This document shows, in pieces, positions 45,379 to 56,944 of a stretch of 64,000 nt of DNA (the stretch's first letter is position 1; every line of letters begins with the position of its first letter). The notes below the pieces were generated by a model. It ran no database searches. It worked only from the letters and a program-made list of their open reading frames with translations, and was not told the DNA's origin. This DNA is from Triglochin maritima. Lineage: Eukaryota > Streptophyta > Magnoliopsida > Alismatales > Juncaginaceae. Both the position numbers and the translations under genes were made by a program. The stretch spans positions 16,160,501-16,224,500 of the forward strand of contig OY821787.1 in NCBI GenBank assembly GCA_963682175.1, read 5' to 3'.

Positions 45379-47426
45379 TGTAGGATTTCATGTTTAATTG
45401 TACATATATATTTTCGAAATTTTTATGCACAATAAGGATCATTCATATATTTTCTACGATTTGTTTTTCAAGCATGCAACAATTTGTTTCAATGATTGCT
45501 TAAAACACATCAAAACAAACATTGGCTCCGAAATTCATACCTAGAAGTTCTCTAAAACTTCTTGAAGATCCGGAGACGTTGAGGATGCTTGTTGCTGCGC
45601 CGGATGCCCCCGAGTATTCACCAAACTCTAAACAAGATCGGAGAGAGAAGAGCTAGCCTCTCAATCTCCAATAGGGTTTAGAATCTAACTACAAACCCCT
45701 CTTTAGTTCCCTTGAGAAAAAGTTCTCTAAAAACTAAAACTAAACTCAAGAATTAAGGTGAAATTCGTGGAGAATTATGGAGAGAGATGTTTGCACAAGA
45801 AGATAATGAATTAAATTGATAAGGTAATGAGATAAACTTGTATTTATAAGTTATCTCCAAATTACCTATTTATGTGCAACCTCTTGCCCATGATTTCATG
45901 CAAACTTCCATCTAACCATCCATTATTTGCTAACAAATAATCTCAGCCACGAATTAAATCAGTTATGGACCAATTCCATGCATGTTCTAATTAATTCTTA
46001 AATTAATTCTGCAGTAACCGTCTGGATCGGTCGACCGTTTTGGAGGTTAGGTCAACCATTTAGACCAAGTTTCGGTCGATTGTTCATAAACTCGGTCGAC
46101 CATTCGTAACAAAAATATTTCATCGCAATGTTCGGTCGACCGACCGATATACTTCGGTCGACCGAAAACGAACAGCAGAAATTCCCGTTACGATAGAGAC
46201 ACATTCGGTCGACCGTGCAACATTCGGTCGACCGTTTACGGTTTAGCGGTCGACCGCTTTTGCACAGTACTGCAGACTGGTCAAATTTCGGTCTAACCCC
46301 TACAAAATTTGACATTTCGGGATTAGTAGTAAGTTCACAACTTATGTAACATATTATCCTATGTAATGATAAATCATTACACCCCATAATATTTACATCA
46401 CATATGAATTTAATTTAGATTCTAATTATGTTATTAATCACAACATAATTTTGATTTTGCTTGTTCACCACATGTGTCATATTTTCTACATGAAACCCGA
46501 CACACCTTATGAACTCAAAATCCCCATTTCTTGTTTCCCAGTTTTGTGGTGTGACCTATGGGAGGATCTAAACTAAGTTGGCAGTGATATTAAGAGCTTA
46601 ATATCACAAGCTATAAGCGGTATCTAGCTACACATTATAGCTCCCAATTAGTTAGATGTCTTAATTCCACTCGAACCAAAACCCGATCCATTTAGTGATG
46701 GAGTGCACCACTTGTGTCCGTCCCTTGCCTCATGATATTAAGAATACACACAAAGTAGTATTGTGTCATCTTTCTATTAGTATTCATTTCTTGATCTCTT
46801 TAAGCTAGTTATAAATATGTGACTTAACTCAAATCACATTGTGCACATTATAACTTTGCTTTATCAAGGGGCCCACTAATATCATCACTCAATTAAGAGG
46901 GGCAATAATAATATTTTGACTAACTATCTTCTCCAACAAAAGTCATACGTAACCAACTAATGCCTTTGCACTACACTCATTGATAGTTTAAGACACTAGT
47001 CTAATTAAGCACTCCTTAAGTGATCGGATATAAGTCTCATATCAATGGACCAAGGACACAGTAAAATATTAATGACACAGAAACACATTTCTATAATATT
47101 TTACTTATTATGTCTATTCAGTATACAAAAGTTATATTTTCTCTTTTGCGCACCCGTGTTGTCACTCACTTGTGCAGCTACAATGATCTATGACCAACAC
47201 GACAATCTTAACTCGGTAATCAATGTCCCATGTTAATCACCACGATTGCGAATATCTTTTGTTTTATGTAAACCAATATCTTTTAGAGCTCTACGGTTAA
47301 GAACCAAGAGCCTATTCCTTAACACTTCTAAAAGACGAATAACATAAACAAGGAACAAAATGATTTCTCATTCAATTCATAATAATTCACATTTAAAAGT
47401 AAAACTTTTAGAACACATTCCCTTCA
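45379..47426 (-). mobile_element. Solo LTR of the copia D family, TSD TGGGG
   Basis: The reverse complement begins TGAAGGGAATG (at 47426) and ends AATCCTACA (at 45379). It is 2048 bp and collinear with 32108-34151. TGGGG flanks it at 45374-45378 and 47427-47431. It inserted into the GT14 exon. The CGGTCGACCG array lies at 46018-46260. Confidence 0.95.
46018..46260. repeat. CGGTCGACCG array in the minus-strand solo LTR
   Basis: About seven exact or nearly exact copies occur, with decayed forms such as GGTCAACCA and GGTCGATTG. It corresponds to 33270-33520 of copia D. Confidence 0.9.
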
Positions 47427-47969
47427 TGGGGAGGCCTCAAGGTCGAGGTGTAGGGCATAAAAGTTGTGGGGGTGGTAGACAACGAGGTGTAACGTCCCCG
47501 AAACAACAGAAAAATTGAATGAAAATCAACAAGATAACACAAGGACATTACTGAAATATATACACAAAGGTGCACCATAATACAATATTTTTTTAAAGTA
47601 TGATTACATCAAAAGATATAGTAAACATATACGAGTAATCATATCAACCTCAAAAGGAAAACTGAAGGATCCAGTCCCTCGTGCACTCTCCCTCAGTCAC
47701 CACCCTCTACTGTCGCCCACGCCCTAAAATGCAAACATGAAACGATGCCTGAGTTTCCATAAGGAAACCCCGTATGCCAAATCTCCTAACATGCATGAAT
47801 AATGAATAACAACAATCTACTAGTATAACATGGTATACAGAACTACCATAGCAAAACCATTTCCCCATAGTGGGTACAAAAGGACATCTGTCCCAACCAC
47901 ACATCACACAGGCCCACAAGGTACCCACCGTCGAAAACGCAGTCACCCGAAGGTAAGCTTGCACAAGCT

Positions 47970-48140
47970 TAAATATATATATATATATACACACATATAC
48001 ATATACAGATACATATATATATATATACACACATATACAGATACATATATATATATATACACACACATATACAGATACATATATATATATATATACACAC
48101 ACATATACAGATACATATATATACACACACACACACAATC
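47970..48140. repeat. Minisatellite of about 35 bp and CA/TA repeat
   Basis: About four units contain CACACATATACAGATACATA followed by a TA run. Apparent reading frames through it code only for Tyr/Ile/Val repeats and are not genes. Confidence 0.9.
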
Positions 48141-48142
48141 AC

Positions 48143-48234
48143 GGGTGGCTCACACAAGCTGCTACACCCTATCCGGAAAATCGTTGGCCAAACAACTCCC
48201 GCCTTACGAGGTCGGGCTGCTCACACAAGCTGAC

Positions 48235-48301
<67 letters not shown>

Positions 48302-48372
48302 GGTTCCTCACACAAGCTGCTAAACCGTTGCTCACATAAGCTACTAAACCGTTGCTCACACAAGCTGACCCA
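48143..48372. repeat. CTCACACAAGCTG dispersed short repeat
   Basis: CTCACACAAGCTG (or ACATAAGCTA variants) occurs about five times around the TA run, some followed by CTAAACCGTTG. The F1 copy does not show it. Confidence 0.8.
48239..48298. repeat. (TA)n microsatellite
   Basis: About 60 bp of uninterrupted TA. Confidence 0.97.
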
Positions 48373-48907
48373 TCGATCACTATCAGGCTGGCATTGTCCT
48401 TTACATCGCCATCAAGGTCGGCTGGACCTGTTACCCTCAACCCAACCATCACAGAGCCAGAAACCCAAAACACGGCAACAACGGTCGACTGAACAAGGCA
48501 CAACGGTCGACCGGTTCCCTTCAGAAACTGGTACGGGTTCAACCACATCATAGTCGGTCGAACAAACACAACCAAATCGGTCAAACCAAAGTCAAGGGCG
48601 GTGACCATTTAGATGGTCAAAGCCCTGGTTCAACTAACTTAACTTCGTAACGGTCGAACGACAAAGGGGTGATGTACGACCGAAATTAACAGAGTCTTCA
48701 ACTCCCAAGTTTAACCTCTACTTGTCGAACTAAAATCACCGAGCGATTGACCGTTTGGCACAAAGACAACGGTTGAACCAGCACACATTGGTCACACAAA
48801 TAAACAAGTAAATTTAAATTAGTGGTTGAACTGATCACTAGGCGGTTGACCATTTGGATGGTGTAGGCCCCAACTGACTTAGCTACAGGTACAATCAGTC
48901 AAACTAT

Positions 48908-50835
48908 TGTTATATCCAGGTTTGGAGGGGTTTGCATTGGGAAGAGAAGAGGACGACGTGATGGAGGCTTGGGCTATGGGTGTAGGGGGATGACGTTGAG
49001 TGATCTCCGGCGTGCTTCGTCGAACTCAAAGGTATGCTGATTCAATAGTGAGGTTGTTTTGCTGCACACTCTTGGGTGTGTTTTTGAACGTCATCGGGTG
49101 GTCGAAGACCTCGCTGGCAACGAGGGTAGCAAGAGATACCCGATAGGTCGGGTGGCTGTCGAATTTTGGTCGACTGGTGCTTAGTTGCGGTCGACCGATT
49201 TAGTATATTTTGCCCGACTTTGACCAACATTGGTCGAATGATGTCATGTAGCGGTCGACCAGTTGTGCTTATGTTGGTGGGTCAGAGGAATGCCTGGTAG
49301 TTTCCGGTCGACCGTTCCTGACTTTGGTTCGACCGGAACTTAAGTGTACTTATTACTTGTTCGACCGTTTATTATGCATGTTCGACTGTTAGATGACTAG
49401 ACTGCTAGGATGCCCCAGGTAATTTCCGGTAGACCAGGACCCCTGAGTTGGTCGACCGTTAGACTTGTATGATTTTGACCAGACTCTGAATTTTGACCAC
49501 GTATTTGTTGACCGGATTTAGACTTGTGTTCGACCATTAGAACTTAAGTGATGCGCAGAGAGTTCGACCATTGTAGAATTTTGGTCAACCGAACCCCATG
49601 GGAACGGTCGACCGGATTGCCTATTTTGGTCGATCGTTTGTGCGCAGAACTGAATTGATGGTCCTACTGAAGTGTCAACTCTATCCACGGAAACTCGTGT
49701 CCTTGCTTAGAGTGTGAGTCGGGAGGTGATGACAAGTACATTGCTCGTGCCTGTCTAGGGACTGTCGTGTGGAAGAGTGTGGATACTTGGGACGAGCCAC
49801 CTCTGTCGAGAGACTGTGGCGTGATGTGTTGTTGTCTTGACTTGTAGTAGAGTAGCAGACCTGAGGGATCGCGGATCCCAATGTGTGATGATGCATGGCT
49901 CGTGGAGCATGATGACCTTGTGGACGATTGTTTGGAACCGTCTGATGTTGTGCCGGACGTATGTTGTACGGCCAATGTTGTGCTGGTGATGCCACCGAGC
50001 CTGTGCCGGCGATGATGTTGCCGACAATGTTCCGGCTTGATGCCTCCGATGTTGTGTTGTCCGATGTTGTGCGAGACGTATGTTGTACCGCCGATGTTGT
50101 GTCGGCAATGCCGTCAATGTTGTTACGGCGATGATTCCTCGATTGGGAACCTATTGAGGGATTGTTGGACCAACCGGGCTACGACTCAAATGGTGTGGAG
50201 TAGACCACGTTGTCTCACTTGGTGTGGAAGTGCGGACGCTCCTCCCCAATCCCTTGACTCGAGTAGTCACGTGTGGGGGTGCGTTGCATACTGTCCGTAA
50301 GACCGTATGTGCCTACGGTAGGTCTCCGAGGGAGACCCGATGTTGTTTGTTGGACAGATGTCCTTGTTGACCCGATAAGGGTGCTTGTTGTTGTTGTAGG
50401 ACTGAGGTCCTATTTTACCCTTGGAGGGGATCTGTTTTCATTGTTGTTGATGTCATGACATGCTACTACTATGATAGATTCATTACCGTACTGTTGCATT
50501 CATATAGGTGAGCTTGACATATAGGGTGTCCTAATTGGAAACTCAGGCATCGTTGTTTAATTCATGTTTCAGGACCACATTAGGTTCTGTGGGGGTGGTG
50601 ACAACGGGCGTACACATTTTGGGGGCATGATTCTCTACAGACTCTTCGAGGTCGTCATGATTACCTGCATCTGTATTTCGTTGTATTTATGTAATCATAT
50701 ATTTTGACAAACTCTGTTGTTTTTTGGTGCACTGATTGATTATATTTATGAGTAACATTCTCGTTTGGATTGTTGTTATCTTGAAATCTCTTTATTATTT
50801 AAATTTCAAATTTTCCATGGTTCCAGGATGTTACA
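48908..50835 (-). mobile_element. F3: family F LTR inserted in opposite orientation inside F2
   Basis: Read on the minus strand it begins TGTAACATCCTGGAACC (at 50835) and ends GGATATAACA (at 48908). The segment GAAACTCAGGCATCGTT near 50540 is the reverse complement of a segment near 47740 in F2, confirming inverse orientation. GGTCGACC-type motifs are dense at 49150-49640. F2 resumes at 50836 with GACCGTTTAGATGGTCTAGG. No clear TSD was found. Confidence 0.75.
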
Positions 50836-51600
50836 GGTCACAAGGTGGTCCACCGTTTAGATGGTCTAGGCCCCCAATTGACTTACCTACAATGTAACCG
50901 GTCGAACGACAAAGGGCATTGTTGGACCAAAAATAATATAGCTTGCCCAAAACACAAAATTGGTCGACCGTCGACAGACATCGTTCGACCGTTGCTAGGC
51001 AGACTCCTACAATTACACTATGAGCGGACGACCAAAACATACGTCGGTCGATCGTTCACCTGCAGCAAATGAGCTGCACTCTCGCCACCGACGAGGCCTC
51101 TAGACTCTGACGACGAATCCGACCTCTCACACACATCGCATGAGTACTTAAAAGGAACTTGGCATACCTTTTGCTCATCGAAACCTCCGATGGTCGACGA
51201 CGATCACTCCCACGCCTTCTTGCACCTCCGGTAACTTTTCGCATCGAGATCACACTAATCACGAGCACACCACCTCCAGTCATGCCTCACCGAAGTTCTT
51301 CCTTGCTCGCTGCTCACTCCACTCGCTGGAGCTTCAGATGACTGAGAGAGAAAATGACTTGAGAAAGAGTGAGTTGAGTGAAAAATGAGAGGAAAAGAGT
51401 ATTTCACTCTTATAAACCCAACCCATTTTTATCTACCAATCCCTAACCTCGACCTCACCATCACCTTTCTCTTCACTTAACTACTCTTAACCATCCAAAC
51501 AAGATTAAGCCTCTAATTAAGGATTAGGATCTAACAGGAGGAGAGTCCAGCATATGGAGTGGGTGTCGTTGGTGGAGCTGTTATGGAATGCCAATAACTG

Positions 51601-51730
51601 ACGTATAGAAGCCGTATATCCAACGTATATTCTCTATTCTGCACTAGTATAACTAAAACGTTACAAGCGCGACCAGTAAAACGTTGTCATGTGTCCCGTG
51701 AATTTCAGTGCTAGTGCAGATTTTCTTTAA
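51601..51730. mobile_element. CACTA terminal remnants
   Basis: GACGTATAGAAGCC, ATCCAACGTATA and TTCTGCACTAGT (ending about 51648) look like the right end of a CACTA element related to that at 43455. TGCTAGTGCAGA at about 51711-51722 looks like a second terminus in opposite orientation. No complete element can be traced. Confidence 0.5.
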
Positions 51731-52826
51731 AGTTCTTATTTGTGGCGATGGTCAAGTTGAAATTTCATTCATTTGGTGAGCGATTTGTCAAGCTCAAGTT
51801 ACATCTGACTAGCTCATGTTACTATCTCCACCTTCGAGATTATTGTAAGGTTACTCTTATATGAATCCTTAGAAGATCTTACTCTTAATTGACCGAATCT
51901 GTAGTTTATCCCAGTCTTCGAACGACTATAACGAACTAGCCACTGCAGATCACAACAGATCTCTTTAACACTTTAAGTTTCAACTACTTTTCGAAAGTTG
52001 ACAACCTTCAATTTGGTCGAGCAAAGGAAGTTCGGTCAACCAACTGAATGATTGAAGTCGTTACGTGGAATTTCACATAATCATTCTTTCCAAGGTAAGT
52101 TTTCGATCTACACAAATCCTCATGTACTGTTTATGATTTCCATGGACTCAGTTAATTAAAAATTAAAGTCTTTATTAAGGCACTATTACATGTCTACAAT
52201 CACAGTTGTTTTTCTTTTCTCTTCATCGGTATTATCAACCTATTCGAGATTTTTTAACGTATGCAATGCATGTTTGACCAATGATTGACCTTTTGCTTGT
52301 AAACTGCGTCTTGAATTCCGTAGAGGTTATTAGGAGAATGATAATCATCAAAGTTTAACATTATTAATGCCCAAAAGTCAAAAGCCAAAAGTCAAAATTG
52401 ATCTTTAAATCGATTGAGCATGCTAGGTTCGATCGACCGCTTGAGGGCATAAATTGGTCCGAAAATTTCTTGTCTCCATCGACCATTTCGTGTGTCGGCT
52501 GGACCCAAAAATGACTATTTTACCCTTTGCAATATATTAACAATGCATACAGATTAGATTTCAATATTCCCTAAGTGTAAAATGATTTGATCCTTTCCTT
52601 TTGTGCCAGGAGACATACGTTCGTGTTCTCTTACGTGAGTTGTACTTGTATTTGCCTCTTTTGTCTTTGTATAAATTGCAACGTGAAGACAAGATTTTTG
52701 AATTTTTAGTTACTTTAAATGATTGGATAAATTAAAAACCTTCCATATAACAACACATGGTTTTATAAGCCTTTGAATTTCAATTTGATTTAACTCTAAA
52801 TGAGGTTGCCCTCATTGGAAAATCCA

Positions 52827-52876
<50 letters not shown>

Positions 52877-53944
52877 CATTGAAGCGGATATTTACTATAT
52901 AATTTTCAGTTACGTAAGATGATAAAATATGTTTGTACAATTTTCCTCAAATATTATATTGGGAGTAGTATCAAATGAGGGTTAATCATGAAAAATATTA
53001 CTATGTCACCTCAAAAAAACTTATGCAAAGACAATCTAAAGTTGTTTAATATTGGACTGATCTCATAGTGGTATGGACAAAGAATTACTTCACCAACTTG
53101 CATAAAAACGGAGTGCCTTCACAAAATAATACAAAATAGTTTGTGACTTAAGTTGATGCATGTGAATCAGACATATAAAAAACATCACTTACTAATATAA
53201 ATCTTTATCTCACTAATTACTGTAACAAGTAAAGATTAATATATACATAAAAAGGTGATGATAAATATGTTGGGCGTCATATAGATAGAACATTCATAGT
53301 GAATATTATTAGTTGCAACACTTAATTGAGAAAATTACAATACACATAAACGAGAAAGTTACAATGCTAATTAAAGTCTAATGCAACAAAGAAGTGAGAG
53401 GCGACTCATCCACTCATTTGTAAAAAAGAATTATCACACATTGATCATTGGTTTTTTGTTTTTTAACTTCAACTGCAAGGGCATTACAAAAAGGTTTATA
53501 ATGTTCGATTAAATTTAGCAACAGTTATAAAAGTAACATCCATAATACATGTCCCGACGAATTCCTAATCTATTTATCTTATTTACAACTAGAGCTTTCT
53601 TCATCACTGCCGATCTATTTTAATTGGATATGCATACAAGTCATTATCACCATACTGTAATTAATTTTGTTTAAAACATTTTTTGACCTTTTTCTTCTAC
53701 ATCCATCTCCTCGATTATGTCTTTAACGCATTGACAAGCAAACCATATTTGCATATCCTTTAATATTTTAGATGGGTTTCAAAGTTTCATTAGGAAATGC
53801 TTATCATAAACCTAACTGTATCCCTGACACTTCAAAAATATCATAATTATTATATTAAAAAATCAAGTTAAACGAAAAGGTAAGTACCACTAAGGTATGT
53901 CATATTCCTTTAAAATATCCATCTGAAACATGCATGTTTTCAGT
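51731..53944. other. AT-rich intergenic DNA
   Basis: No supported gene. A (TA)n run lies at about 52829-52874. A short minus-strand stretch near 53670-53770 reads LKDMQIWFACQCVKDIIEEM without stops and may be an exon remnant. One CGATCGACCG-like motif lies near 52432. Confidence 0.45.
52829..52874. repeat. (TA)n microsatellite
   Basis: About 45 bp of TA. Confidence 0.95.
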
Positions 53945-54115
53945 TGTTACGTACACACTTTTTTTATCCCAACCAAAATCGCATCTCCTGCCAGGTAATA
54001 TATCATATTGATGTTGTAATTATCTTTCCAAATCTTCATTCTTGATTCAATTTGTGGTTGCCTTTTAACTCCACGGCCAGGCAACATGTTGTCAAGGCAT
54101 TTCCTAATATAGATG
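53945..54115 (-). pseudogene. Possible SANT/Myb-like domain fragment
   Basis: A minus-strand stretch without stops reads IRKCLDNMLPGRGVKRQPQI and then ESRMKIWKDNYNIN. It resembles the LPGCGIKA-PHIESRLK-L-YDAI pattern of plant Myb/SANT-like proteins of unknown function. The domain is incomplete and no start or splice context is clear. It could be an exon of a decayed gene or of a Harbinger-associated protein. The flanking minus-strand piece VVDLFRDEMDVRLSKEKDAR (about 54475-54535) may belong to the same gene. Confidence 0.35.
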
Positions 54116-55328
54116 AAATCCAGGTTTGAAAATGTTATCTACCTTATAAGTTCCAACATTACTTAAATTTTAGAACGCATTAATTAACACAAAATTTTCA
54201 TTTTCTGTCAATTCCTCTTCTTTTGACACGTTTCACCTTCAAAATTAGGATTTTTTGAAGACATATATATTCTTTCTTTACAAAAAAAGGAAAAATATAT
54301 TAAAAATAACATTATTAAAAAAAATGCTGTAATGATAAATAGTTATAATAAGAAAAGTGAAAAAAATCCATTTATCCATGATCTATATCTATTGCAATTC
54401 CATGTCGTTATTATACTTGGTTAAATCATCCCTCCAAATACTCGATTCATTAGACGGGGTTCAAGTGCTTGTAATGTTGCGGGCATCTTTTTCCTTTGAA
54501 AGACGTACATCCATCTCATCTCGGAACAAATCAACAACCATCTCCACTCATACGGGATGGTGATGAATATAACATGTTAATAATTAAAGTGATATTATTT
54601 TTAATCTTCACTTATTAAAGATATGAAATCCAAAGTATTATCTAACACATTTTGATCAATGTGATTTTATTTTTAATCTTGACTTATCAAACATTAATTT
54701 TTCCAAAAATATATTATAAGACCATTGACCGAGGGTCTATTTATTTGAGGGTCATTGACTTTTTTTTGGCCTTAAAGAGAATACCAAATATCACATTTAC
54801 CATTGTTATTTTTGTCATAATTACAAATCATACAATTCTCATTCCCAATATCCTTAAATTCTCCCAACATATTTTTTCCTTAAATCCTAGAACCTTACTT
54901 CAACCATCATACCTAATGCACCAGAGTATTAAGATCTATTTTCATCATGTAAGCTTTACTTTGGTCTATTTTTTCAGTTTTATCTCTTGATGTTTGGACC
55001 ATTTCGTGATTTATTTTGGGTTATCTTCTATTAGATTTGGATCATCACCGATTTGGTCCAAACAAGTTGGCTCGTTTGGTCCAAACAAGCTAGATCGTTG
55101 TTCTAAACAAGTTGGTTTGGGACGCAGTTGAAGATTGCTCGGGACGCAAGTGCCCCACTCCAGACGAATCTGTCCCACTCCGGAAGAGTCTGTCCCACTC
55201 GGAACTAGTCTGACCTGCTCACGACGCAAGTCTGTCTCGCTCAGGTCAAAACAACCTAGGTCATTGCAACTTAATTAACAATCTGGGTCGTTTCCAAAAA
55301 AATTAGACTTTCTTAGGTCCTCTGATTA
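54116..55328. other. Intergenic DNA with short repeats
   Basis: AT-rich, with no confirmed gene. The part at 55050-55250 holds duplicated phrases: GGTCCAAACAAGTTGG/GGTCCAAACAAGCTAG and TCTGTCCCACTCCGGAAGAG/TCTGTCCCACTCGGAA. Confidence 0.45.
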
Positions 55329-55390
55329 CACTACTGCAAAATAGGCTTTACTCGTCGCCCAATAGACGTCGGCCTTTATGACCACCGACG
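55329..55390. mobile_element. CACTA left-terminus fragment
   Basis: CACTACTGCAAAATAGG followed by AATAGACGTCGG and CCGACGTT has the structure of the CACTA termini at 43455. It is cut off after about 60 bp by an H-type LTR fragment (55391-55416) and element G1. Confidence 0.55.
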
Positions 55391-55416
55391 TTGCATTCAT
55401 GCTATATATCTTTTAT

Positions 55417-56944
55417 TGATTGAATGTTTTAATTATAACTGCAAGTGCACGACCGCGTTGAAGCAGTGACAAATACGGGTCGATCCACAGGGAGGTGTGT
55501 CGACTTTAGTTTGTTCGAAGGCGAGTGGGAGAGAAAGGAGTTATGATCAAACTACACTAAAATGTGAAAGGAAATGGATAATAAGCAATAAAACTAAACC
55601 TCATAGGAGGTAGAGAAAGAATGTGAATACAAAGATATGTGTATGCGTGTGTGTTCAATTTGCTCATCACAACATGTAGTGCATGCAAATCATAAAACTA
55701 AATCCAACTTTGCCTCCACATGAAATAAGATAACACAATATCATTAAAACATACAAGACAATTAATTGGAATGAAGTTAAATGAACTTATGTATAAAAAC
55801 CAAACCCCACTATGCCTCCACATGAAATAAGATTCACACAATCATTAAAACATACAAGACATCAACCAAGGTAAAGGAAACAAGAGTACATGCAACTACA
55901 AGTCATGTTTCCTTTATTAATTCCATCCATATCCTCACCTCATCATTCCCCATAAATTAGGTCCACTAGTCTAAGTATATGCTAAGCTTCATTCAAGAGT
56001 ATTAGCATATCAAAGACAAGAGTGAAATCCCATTAGATGGTTATGTAAATCATGTAAGGCTCAAAGGATTAAGATAACACATCACATAATCACATCACAT
56101 ATTTCTCCACCCCCAAATGGGGATGAAACTACTCACTAGTCATTACACTAACTACATTAACAAAATGAAACATTCTAGTGAAAGCAAATTAAAATAAGCA
56201 AGCAAGAAATATTAAAGAAGCGAAATGAAAGGAGATTAAACTAAAGAAGCATGCATGCATCAAAATAAAGACAATATAAAACTAACGAAACTATGAAGAA
56301 TTATTTTATTTACATGACTCACATTACAAGTTGCATTCTTCTTCACCTTGAGTTTTTGCTTCAAGGCTTTTACTCCAAGTAGAGAGAATGCCACTAAGCA
56401 ATGGGTGAATACAAAATGAGAGGAAAGTTCTATATATAGGCATGGGAAAAGGTAATATGGGACAATCCCCGGTATTCGACTAAAACACATACCATTAATG
56501 GACTAAATACAACCTAATTCAACACCCGACCGAATCATGTGTAATTTGGGACAAAATGGACCACCAATTGGTGGTCTGAATGTGCTTGATCGAGTCGGGT
56601 TTCGGGTTGCTTGATTTGGGTTTGATTTCTTGTGTTTGATGAACCCGATTTGGTTGTTGATGGTTGGACCCAGATTTAATTGTCAAAATACTCCTCATTA
56701 AGGTGTGGAGCTTCTTTATTTGCCCATTGATCCTTTTGGTTTTACATCCGGGTCATTCTCTCTTTCATCTCAGTCCATAAGTCTTGCAACTTAGTCCTTT
56801 TCCTTGCTTTTGAGTCCTTTTATGCATCTTCTCCTCAATCATGTTTATTCCTGAAACTCAAACATAAAACTCGTTACGTAGCATTGTTTAGGTTCAAGAT
56901 AATGGATATAAGACACAAATATATGCATGATATGATGTCAATTA
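55417..56944 (-). mobile_element. 3' LTR of G1
   Basis: The 1528-bp LTR begins TAATTGACATC on the minus strand (TG changed to TA) and ends ACATTCAATCA. It is related to the LTR at 6194-7754. It carries a single palindrome GACCACCAATTGGTGGTC (56559-56576), which occurs as a pair in the sister LTRs. Confidence 0.88.

Larger units (their letters stand above)
47488..51536 (+). mobile_element. F2: solo LTR-like element of family F, containing inverted F3
   Basis: It starts TGTAACGTCCCCGAAACAAC and ends GGATCTAACA. The flanks are CGAGG (47483-47487) and GGAGG (51537-51541), a 5-bp duplication with one mismatch; the GT14 sequence supports GAGG as the target. Without F3 it is about 2.1 kb. It contains microsatellites, CTCACACAAGCTG repeats and GGTCGACC motif clusters on both sides of F3 (48480-48900, 50840-51060). 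CTTATAAACCC near 51403 is a possible TATA box. Confidence 0.8.
45153..51600 (-). pseudogene. GT14 (core-2/I-branching family) glycosyltransferase exon, split by two solo LTRs
   Basis: Three host segments read in order on the minus strand: 51537-51600, 47432-47487 and 45153-45378. Together they contain AFHNSSTNDTHS and WTLLVVYHPHNFYALHLDLEASP, then RLDISLF and FNNVKVV, then in shifted frames GGPTTVSNTLHVVAILLK, DWNWFINLSASD and VTQD. These match the conserved N-terminal half of plant GT14 proteins (Pfam Branch), several of which are Golgi glucuronosyltransferases acting on arabinogalactan proteins. At least two frameshifts occur near 45290 and 45170. GTATGC after the last codon (45152 downward) suits a splice donor. 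The copy is disrupted by copia LTR 45379-47426 and element F2. Confidence 0.8.

Noticed and set aside
47707..48339. Reading frames coding for long Tyr/Ile/Val repeats on both strands
   Set aside because: They are translations of the CA/TA microsatellite and minisatellite and have no domain or codon signal.
49664..50300. Overlapping frames in F3 rich in His/Thr/Gln on the minus strand and Cys/Met/Leu on the plus strand
   Set aside because: They come from short GATGTTGTG-type repeats inside an LTR-like element and are not shared as open frames by F1 or F2.
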